Origin: an uncultured bacterium
GTDB taxonomy: Bacteria; Verrucomicrobiota; Lentisphaeria; Victivallales; UBA1829
Reading direction: 5' to 3'
Length of the DNA stretch: 64,000 bases
Assembly (NCBI GenBank): GCA_902802585.1
Contig: CADCMR010000002.1
Location: forward strand, 124,001-188,000
The notes beneath the pieces are model-generated. The model worked only from the letters and a program-made list of their open reading frames with translations. It did not search any database and was not told where the DNA came from. The translations under genes were made by a program, and so were the position numbers. Each line of letters opens with the position of its first letter. The stretch's first letter is position 1. This document shows, piece by piece, positions 59,419-64,000 of this stretch.

Positions 59419-60594
59419 TCAATCGATGAAAACGACGGGGGCATCGGATATGAATTGGTTTTTGTTGTTGATCTCGGGATGGAGAAAAAGTCGGCGGCCT
59501 TTCTGGAAATTTTCGCGGAAAAAGAAGTCGGCCCACTGCTTCCCCGGTGCGTAGACGATGCTCCACAGGGTCACGGCGTTGCCGTCGCCGCCCACCTGCG
59601 GATACCACATCTTTATTTGCGACTGCATGAGGGGCCCCAGCAGGGCCCTGGCTTCCTGGAACGCCAGTCCGAACCTGTCGGCGAGAACGAAATCGGGGCC
59701 GATGAGTTTGTTCATTAAGTCGAATCTCAGATGGGAGTCTTCGTCCCCGACGCCCTTCTTCGGGCAGTCGGCGAGGTAGTGATTCGTGACGATGTTCGTT
59801 TCCGTGACGAGCATTTCACCGTTCACGTACTCCACGACCACGCTTTTTCCGCTCTTGTCCGCGATGGAGAAATGGTGCGCCGCGCCGATGGACGAGTTCA
59901 TGTCGTACTGCTTCAGAAGTTCGATCGCCTCGTCGACGTTCGCCGCCCGGTCCAGCAGGACGCGGATGGCGGTCGTGGTGGTGAGCGCGACCTTGCCGGT
60001 CTTCTGATGCGTCTCCTCGTCGTCCCCGGCCATGAGGTCGGCGACGACCAGGCCCTGCTCGTTCATGCCGTCCACAGGGACGTAGATCGCCGCGAGAGTC
60101 TGGATGCGTTCCTGCATGGAGCCGTCGGGCTCGTAATCGTCCCCGAATCCGAGGAAATCGAGATCGCATGTGGAAAGGGATTCGTATCCGTTTTCCGGCA
60201 CAGTGTGGACGATTATCGCGCGGTCTTTCTTCCAGTCGAAATTGCGTCCGAAATACACTGCGCCGCTCTTATCTTTCACGCAGACCGTGGTGCAGCCGTA
60301 ATCGCCGGGCTTGATCTCGATGTCCTCCTGCGTATAATATCCGCCGGAGAGATACCCCATCAGGTAATGGGCCAGCGCGGAATCGCTGTCCGCGCCGCCG
60401 CGTGCGAGAAAGTCGTCGAATCCGTAGTCGCCCCGGTATTCCATGACGTATAGTCCGTCCTGAAGCTTCTGAATGCTCCGCGCCGCCACGATGAACGTGC
60501 CGAACATGCGCCACGCGCCGAACGAGATGACGGCAAGAATCAGGATGAGCAGAACCGCTGCCCAGACCAATACTTTTTTCCAGCGTTTTTTCAT
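59419..60594 (-). CDS. membrane-anchored Ntn hydrolase, C45/choloylglycine-hydrolase-like
   Basis: 391 residues. TM helix at about 8-26, then a region to residue 100, then G100-C101 in DYGCTTVCVKDKSGAVYFGRNFDW. In the Ntn family, Cys is exposed by self-cleavage after Gly and becomes the nucleophile; the GCTT context resembles acyltransferase (C45) precursors. Later MNEQGLVVADL and NSSIGAAHHFSIAD fit the fold. Substrate could be a linear amide, an N-acyl amino acid or a bile conjugate. The N-terminal 100 residues would be the propeptide and, with the helix, keep the enzyme on the membrane. Confidence 0.85.
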   Translation of the reverse strand: MKKRWKKVLVWAAVLLILILAVISFGAWRMFGTFIVAARSIQKLQDGLYVMEYRGDYGFDDFLARGGADSDSALAHYLMGYLSGGYYTQEDIEIKPGDYGCTTVCVKDKSGAVYFGRNFDWKKDRAIIVHTVPENGYESLSTCDLDFLGFGDDYEPDGSMQERIQTLAAIYVPVDGMNEQGLVVADLMAGDDEETHQKTGKVALTTTTAIRVLLDRAANVDEAIELLKQYDMNSSIGAAHHFSIADKSGKSVVVEYVNGEMLVTETNIVTNHYLADCPKKGVGDEDSHLRFDLMNKLIGPDFVLADRFGLAFQEARALLGPLMQSQIKMWYPQVGGDGNAVTLWSIVYAPGKQWADFFFRENFQKGRRLFLHPEINNKNQFISDAPVVFID

Positions 60595-60648
60595 GGGAAA
60601 TGTGAGAAAGAACGGAACCGCCGCGCCACTATTGGCGACCGGCGTCCG

Positions 60649-60822
60649 TCATTTGTCATTGAGGGTCAAGACCAGGGCGACGATCGTCGCGGGGAGCCAC
60701 CCCAGGAAACAAAGGAAAAACACAAGCAGCATCATCCCGCAGCCTTTGTCGATAACGGCAAGAGGCGGAAAGATGATGCACAGAATGACTCTCACAACCG
60801 TGTTCTGAAGGCTCAGGCTCAT
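60649..60822 (-). CDS. small hydrophobic Pmp3/YqaE (UPF0057) protein
   Basis: 57 residues, ATG at 60822 behind AAGGAG. Two membrane helices: about 8-24 (TVVRVILCIIFPPLAVI) and about 30-54 (MMLLVFFLCFLGWLPATIVALV). The family pattern PPLAV..KG and F.LGWLPA matches UPF0057, small stress- and osmo-induced membrane proteins. Short enough to be missed by length-filtered gene calling. Alone, between the amidase and the SEC-C protein. Confidence 0.88.
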   Translation of the reverse strand: MSLSLQNTVVRVILCIIFPPLAVIDKGCGMMLLVFFLCFLGWLPATIVALVLTLNDK

Positions 60823-60855
60823 TTTGCTCTCCTTGTTTCATGTTTGAAAGAATAA

Positions 60856-60884
60856 GGCATCCCAGCGGACCGGGATACCTTTTT
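60856..60884. terminator. hairpin between ychJ and the Pmp3 gene
   Basis: GGCATCCC/GGGATACC (60856-60863 with 60872-60879), one mismatch. T5 follows on the plus strand; TTATTCTTTC follows on the minus strand, which would end the hisC-to-ychJ unit. Confidence 0.5.
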
Positions 60885-60901
60885 CGAAAATCAAGCTGAG
60901 G

Positions 60902-61408
60902 TTACTTGCCGCAGCACTTCTTGTACTTTTTGCCGGATCCGCAGGGGCACGGGTCGTTCGGACCGACCTTCGGCGCGGTGCGGACGTAGGGCTTCGGACC
61001 GACAATCGCGCCGTCATAGAAGAACCATTCGCCGCCGCTGCGGCGGAATTCTGAAATCTCGTGGTGCTCCATCTGCATATTGCGGTTTTTGTAGCGCGCG
61101 ACGAACTCGACGATGCCGTCGGAATCCTTCTCGCCGCCGCGTTCCGTGCGGAGGATGTTGATGCCTTCCCACTCGGACTGTTCCGCCCAGTTCTTGACTT
61201 CCTGGCGGTCGCAGGTGGCGCGCTGTTCGGGGTGGGTGGAGTCGAGGATGAAATCGACGTGGCAGGTGGCGTAGGCGGAGTAACGCGCACGCATAAGTTC
61301 TTCGGGGGTTTTCGCCTTGCGGGCGCCGAGGATGACGGGTTCGCAGCAGTCGGCGAAGTGTTCGCCGGATCCGCAGGGGCAGAGATCGGGATTGGTGTTG
61401 TTGCTCAT
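60902..61408 (-). CDS. YchJ-like protein with two SEC-C zinc motifs
   Basis: 168 residues. N-terminal [13 protein letters not shown] and C-terminal [13 protein letters not shown] are the zinc-binding SEC-C motifs. Between them is the UPF0225 NTF2-like domain ([35 protein letters not shown]). Family function unclear, perhaps protein binding. Preceded by two genes of the hisC-cmk block; likely the last gene of that unit. Confidence 0.94.
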   Translation of the reverse strand: MSNNTNPDLCPCGSGEHFADCCEPVILGARKAKTPEELMRARYSAYATCHVDFILDSTHPEQRATCDRQEVKNWAEQSEWEGINILRTERGGEKDSDGIVEFVARYKNRNMQMEHHEISEFRRSGGEWFFYDGAIVGPKPYVRTAPKVGPNDPCPCGSGKKYKKCCGK

Positions 61409-61424
61409 TTGATTTGAAAATCCT

Positions 61425-61841
61425 TTATGATTCGGAATTGTTGGGTGCGGAAGAAATTGCGTCGAGGAAGACCTGAGGAGGCTTCTGCGGGCGGCCGTCG
61501 CGGTTCATGAACGCATGGACGGTCCAGCCTTCGGCGAGGAGCTCGTTGCCGCGTTTGACCGTGCAGGCGATCTTGACGCGGACGCCCTTCATCTCGGCGA
61601 GCGTGGCGGTGATGGTGAGGATATCCTCGAACTTGGCGGGTTTCTTGTAATGGCAGACCGCCTCGAGGACCGGGAGGGCGCATCCGAGCTCCTCAAGCCT
61701 GCTGTAGGGCAGCCCGATGGCGCGCATGAGCTCCTCGCGCGCCATCTCGAAATAGATGAGATAGTTCGCGTAGTAGACGAATGTCATCTGGTCGGTGTCG
61801 GCGTACGGCACGCGGTAGTCGATGGAGGCGGAGACCGTCAT
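61425..61841 (-). CDS. acyl-CoA thioesterase (YbgC-like)
   Basis: 138 residues, ATGA-coupled to cmk. Hotdog pattern [29 protein letters not shown] with the catalytic Asp, then [20 protein letters not shown]. Hydrolyses a short acyl-CoA or acts in membrane-linked turnover; substrate unknown. The start at 61841 gives the normal length. Confidence 0.93.
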   Translation of the reverse strand: MTVSASIDYRVPYADTDQMTFVYYANYLIYFEMAREELMRAIGLPYSRLEELGCALPVLEAVCHYKKPAKFEDILTITATLAEMKGVRVKIACTVKRGNELLAEGWTVHAFMNRDGRPQKPPQVFLDAISSAPNNSES

Positions 61842-62518
61842 GCGTCGCCCCCGTCATGAATGCACAGGACCATCGCGTCCAGCACGTCCTCGGCGGTCAT
61901 GCCGCTGCTGTCGATGAAGACCGCGTCGTCCGCCTGCTTGAGCGGGGCGACGGACCGGTTCATATCCTGACGGTCGCGCTCGGCGATCTCGGCCGCCACG
62001 GAGTCGACCGTGGCGTTGTCAGGCGTCTCGCCGCCCTGCCCCAGACGCCGGAGCGCCCGGACACGCGGGGATGCGGTGAGGAAGAATTTATACTTGGCGT
62101 CGGGGAAGACCGCCGTGCCGATGTCGCGCCCCTCCATCACGACCAGCTGGTTCTTCGCGGCGTCGCGCTGGATCTGGAGCGTAAAGGCGCGCACGAACGG
62201 GATGGCGGCGACGTTCGACGCCCCCTGCGCGATCTCCGGCGCACGGAGCGCCTGCCCCGGGAAAACGCCGTCGATCTCGATGTCCGGGTTGCCACCGTCC
62301 GCCGGGACCGCGTACCGGATGACCGTGTCCGCGAGCATGGCGCGGAGCGCGACTTCGTCGCAGGTGGAGACGCCGTTCTGCGCGGCTTTCCATGCGATGG
62401 CGCGGTAGAGGGAGCCGGTGTTGATGTACGGGATGCCGAGGCGGGCGGCGAGGTTCCGCGCCGCCGTGCTTTTGCCGGACGCGGCGGGACCGTCGATTGC
62501 GATCACTGTGCTTGCCAT
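61838..62518 (-). CDS. cmk: cytidylate kinase
   Basis: 226 residues. P-loop IDGPAASGKSTAARNLA, NTGSLYRAIAW, MEGRDIGTAVFPDAKYKFFL and the C-terminal ERDRQDMNRSVAPLKQADDA and SSGMTAEDVL segments. Phosphorylates CMP and dCMP. Sits in the middle of the hisC-unknown-cmk-thioesterase-ychJ run; its stop overlaps the thioesterase start. Confidence 0.97.
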   Translation of the reverse strand: MASTVIAIDGPAASGKSTAARNLAARLGIPYINTGSLYRAIAWKAAQNGVSTCDEVALRAMLADTVIRYAVPADGGNPDIEIDGVFPGQALRAPEIAQGASNVAAIPFVRAFTLQIQRDAAKNQLVVMEGRDIGTAVFPDAKYKFFLTASPRVRALRRLGQGGETPDNATVDSVAAEIAERDRQDMNRSVAPLKQADDAVFIDSSGMTAEDVLDAMVLCIHDGGDA

Positions 62519-62545
62519 ATTTGGGGCTTCCTGGGGTAAAAACTG

Positions 62546-63325
62546 TTATTTGAGTTTGCGTGTGTAGAACGACACCTGCACGGCTCCGGCGGCGTCGCGC
62601 ACGATGCCGAGCAGCAGCAGCGCGTCCGGGTCCTTCTTCATGAAAACATCGCCCGCGCCCTCGAAAAGGTCGGCGTGCTCCATGGTGGCGGGAGCCCAGC
62701 CCTTGCTTTTGATTTTCGCCGTCAGGTCGTCCATGACGGGCGCGATCTCGGACTCCGTGACCGTGTACGTGCCGAAATGTGAACCGCGGTTCGGGAAATT
62801 CATGAGCGTGAAGTCCTTCGCGCCGGCGGCGACCGGGAATTCCACGGGCCAGAGCTCCATGGGGCATTCGCGCGGCATGTCCTTCGGCAGGACCGTTGTG
62901 AACTGCAGAAGCGGGTTGAGGCCGCGGAGCTGGAGCAGGAAGATGCGCTGGGAACTGCCGTCGTCCAGCGGGCGTTTCATGAGCAGCGAGGATTCGTTGC
63001 CCGCGACCTGCGCGTTCGGGAAGAGCTTCAGCACGGACGCCCGCACGAGCGGAAGCGACTGGTCGGACATGGAAATCTTCATCGTCATGTTCCGGCCGTT
63101 GACCGTGACCTTCTCCGACCAGAACTGCGTGGCGTCGAGCAGCGTCGCCAGCGTATCCTCCGCTGATTCCGCTGACATGTCCGAAACGCCGTTCTTTCCC
63201 GCCGATCCGCCGCCGAACGGCCAGATGGAGAAAATGTCCGCGCGCAGTCCGCACGGCGCGGCAATCAGCGCCGCCGCGAGCGCGAAGAGGCGGAACGTTT
63301 GTTTCGGGGCGGTGGGGTGTCTCAT
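62546..63325 (-). CDS. secreted hypothetical protein
   Basis: 259 residues from the ATG at 63325, which overlaps the hisC stop (ATGA). Signal peptide 1-28 (LFALAAALIAAPCGLRAD). Then DIFSIWPFGGGSAG and a beta-rich body: ATLLDATQFWSEKVTVNGRN, VLKLFPNAQVAGNESSLLMK, RIFLLQLRGLNPLLQF, ending AGAVQVSFYTRKLK. No family recognised. Periplasmic or lipid-associated. The long frames upstream of the ATG are shadows. Confidence 0.8.
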   Translation of the reverse strand: MRHPTAPKQTFRLFALAAALIAAPCGLRADIFSIWPFGGGSAGKNGVSDMSAESAEDTLATLLDATQFWSEKVTVNGRNMTMKISMSDQSLPLVRASVLKLFPNAQVAGNESSLLMKRPLDDGSSQRIFLLQLRGLNPLLQFTTVLPKDMPRECPMELWPVEFPVAAGAKDFTLMNFPNRGSHFGTYTVTESEIAPVMDDLTAKIKSKGWAPATMEHADLFEGAGDVFMKKDPDALLLLGIVRDAAGAVQVSFYTRKLK

Positions 63326-64000
63326 GATTTGCTCCCGTAGATTTTGGACAGCACCGCCCAGACCTTCACGATCTGGACGGACGTGCCGATGGAGATGCGC
63401 ACATAGCGTTTCGTGCGCGGATACGGGAAATACCGAACGAGGATGTTGCGGGCACGGAGCTCGCGGAAACAGCGTTCGCCGTCGCGGTCGGGCGGCGAGG
63501 CGAAGAGGAAATTCGTCTCGGACGGGACAACCTCGAACCCGAGGTCGAGCAGTCCGGTCAGGAGCATCTCGCGCGCAAGGCGGATCTTCTCGACGCATTC
63601 CTCGAAATACTTCTTGTCTTGGAGCGCGGCGACGGCGAGCATCTGCGTGAGGTAGGAGACGTTGTACGAATCCTTCATCTTCATCATGCCGGCGATCGTG
63701 CGCGGATGCGCCAGCGCGAACCCGAAGCGGAGTCCGGCGAGCGAACGCGACTTCGAGAACGTACGGGACACGATCACGTTCGGGAAGCGGGTCACGAAGT
63801 CCGCGCAGTTGTCGGACGCGAAGTCGGCGTACGCCTCGTCGATCAGAACCATACCCTTGTAGTTGGCGCAGATGTACTCCATCATGGAGCGCGGGAAACT
63901 GTTGCCGGTCGGGGCGTTCGGACGCGCGATGAGGAAGAGGTTGGTGCCTTCGAGCTGTTCCAGGATGTCGTCCGGCAGCCCGAAGTCGTCCGCGAGGTCG
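63322..64000 (-). CDS. hisC: histidinol-phosphate aminotransferase-like (N-terminus beyond window)
   Basis: The frame is open to the right edge, giving at least 226 residues of the C-terminal two thirds. FLIARPNAPTGNSFP (cofactor-binding Asn/Pro), MVLIDEAYADFA (PLP Asp), IVSRTFSKSRSLAGLRFGFA (PLP Lys), YNVSYLTQMLAVAAL and VRISIGT. Transfers an amino group from glutamate to imidazole-acetol phosphate in histidine synthesis; other aspartate-family aminotransferases look alike. The internal ATG at 63885 is not the start. Confidence 0.9.
   Translation of the reverse strand, partial: DLADDFGLPDDILEQLEGTNLFLIARPNAPTGNSFPRSMMEYICANYKGMVLIDEAYADFASDNCADFVTRFPNVIVSRTFSKSRSLAGLRFGFALAHPRTIAGMMKMKDSYNVSYLTQMLAVAALQDKKYFEECVEKIRLAREMLLTGLLDLGFEVVPSETNFLFASPPDRDGERCFRELRARNILVRYFPYPRTKRYVRISIGTSVQIVKVWAVLSKIYGSKS

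Overview
The window reads as chromosome of a Gram-negative, GC-rich bacterium of the PVC superphylum, most likely a gut-type Lentisphaeria (Victivallis-like). This is an inference from several prepilin-like secreted proteins starting with a [17 protein letters not shown] helix, a Hanks-type Ser/Thr kinase with an N-terminal zinc ribbon, FHA, PA14-like and DUF4380-like proteins, secreted plant-polysaccharide hydrolases and dense operons with ATGA/GTGA overlaps. No rRNA, tRNA, CRISPR array, prophage or insertion sequence was seen.

Layout. 1-1.6 kb: two divergent secreted repeat proteins (one cut by the window edge) around a gene-free stretch that may encode a small RNA. 1.6-7.1 kb (minus): pdxJ-pilT-uppP and ribD-ribE-unknown. 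7.2-12.4 kb (plus): TSCPD protein, unknown protein, FHA protein, ftsH, DUF167, mnmA. 12.5-14.3 kb (minus): a sensor-like protein ending in a PAS-like region without a kinase. 14.6-22 kb (plus): membrane glycosyltransferase, pseudopilin, clan GH-A glycosidase and a PA14-like protein.

22-38 kb is a pectin/arabinan region. On the minus strand lie an SGNH acetylesterase and a complete YtfQRT-YjfF-type furanose ABC importer. Divergently from it run a short-chain dehydrogenase, a fumarate-reductase-like flavoprotein, an old-yellow-enzyme-like reductase and two tandem GH43 endo-arabinanase-like proteins. Pseudopilins follow, with one drastically shortened copy. The likely scheme is extracellular cleavage of arabinan, import of furanose sugars, and an intracellular redox module of unknown substrate.

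38-50 kb (minus): membrane-anchored family 5 solute-binding protein with an M48 protease; argD-argF-comEC-glycosyltransferase-htrA; hibernation factor; sialate O-acetylesterase. 50.6-55 kb (plus): RelB/DinJ antitoxin with a PIN toxin broken by a stop codon, Sel1 protein, polyprenyl synthase, a mutarotase-like protein with a histone-like tail, thioesterase. 55-64 kb: Ser/Thr kinase, glycosyltransferase, YhcH-family protein, C45-like amidase, a 57-residue Pmp3 protein, then hisC-unknown-cmk-thioesterase-ychJ.

Many genes have readable sigma-70-type promoters (TTGA/TTGC -35, 16-17 bp spacer, TATA/TACA -10), several with GTGC directly before the -10.
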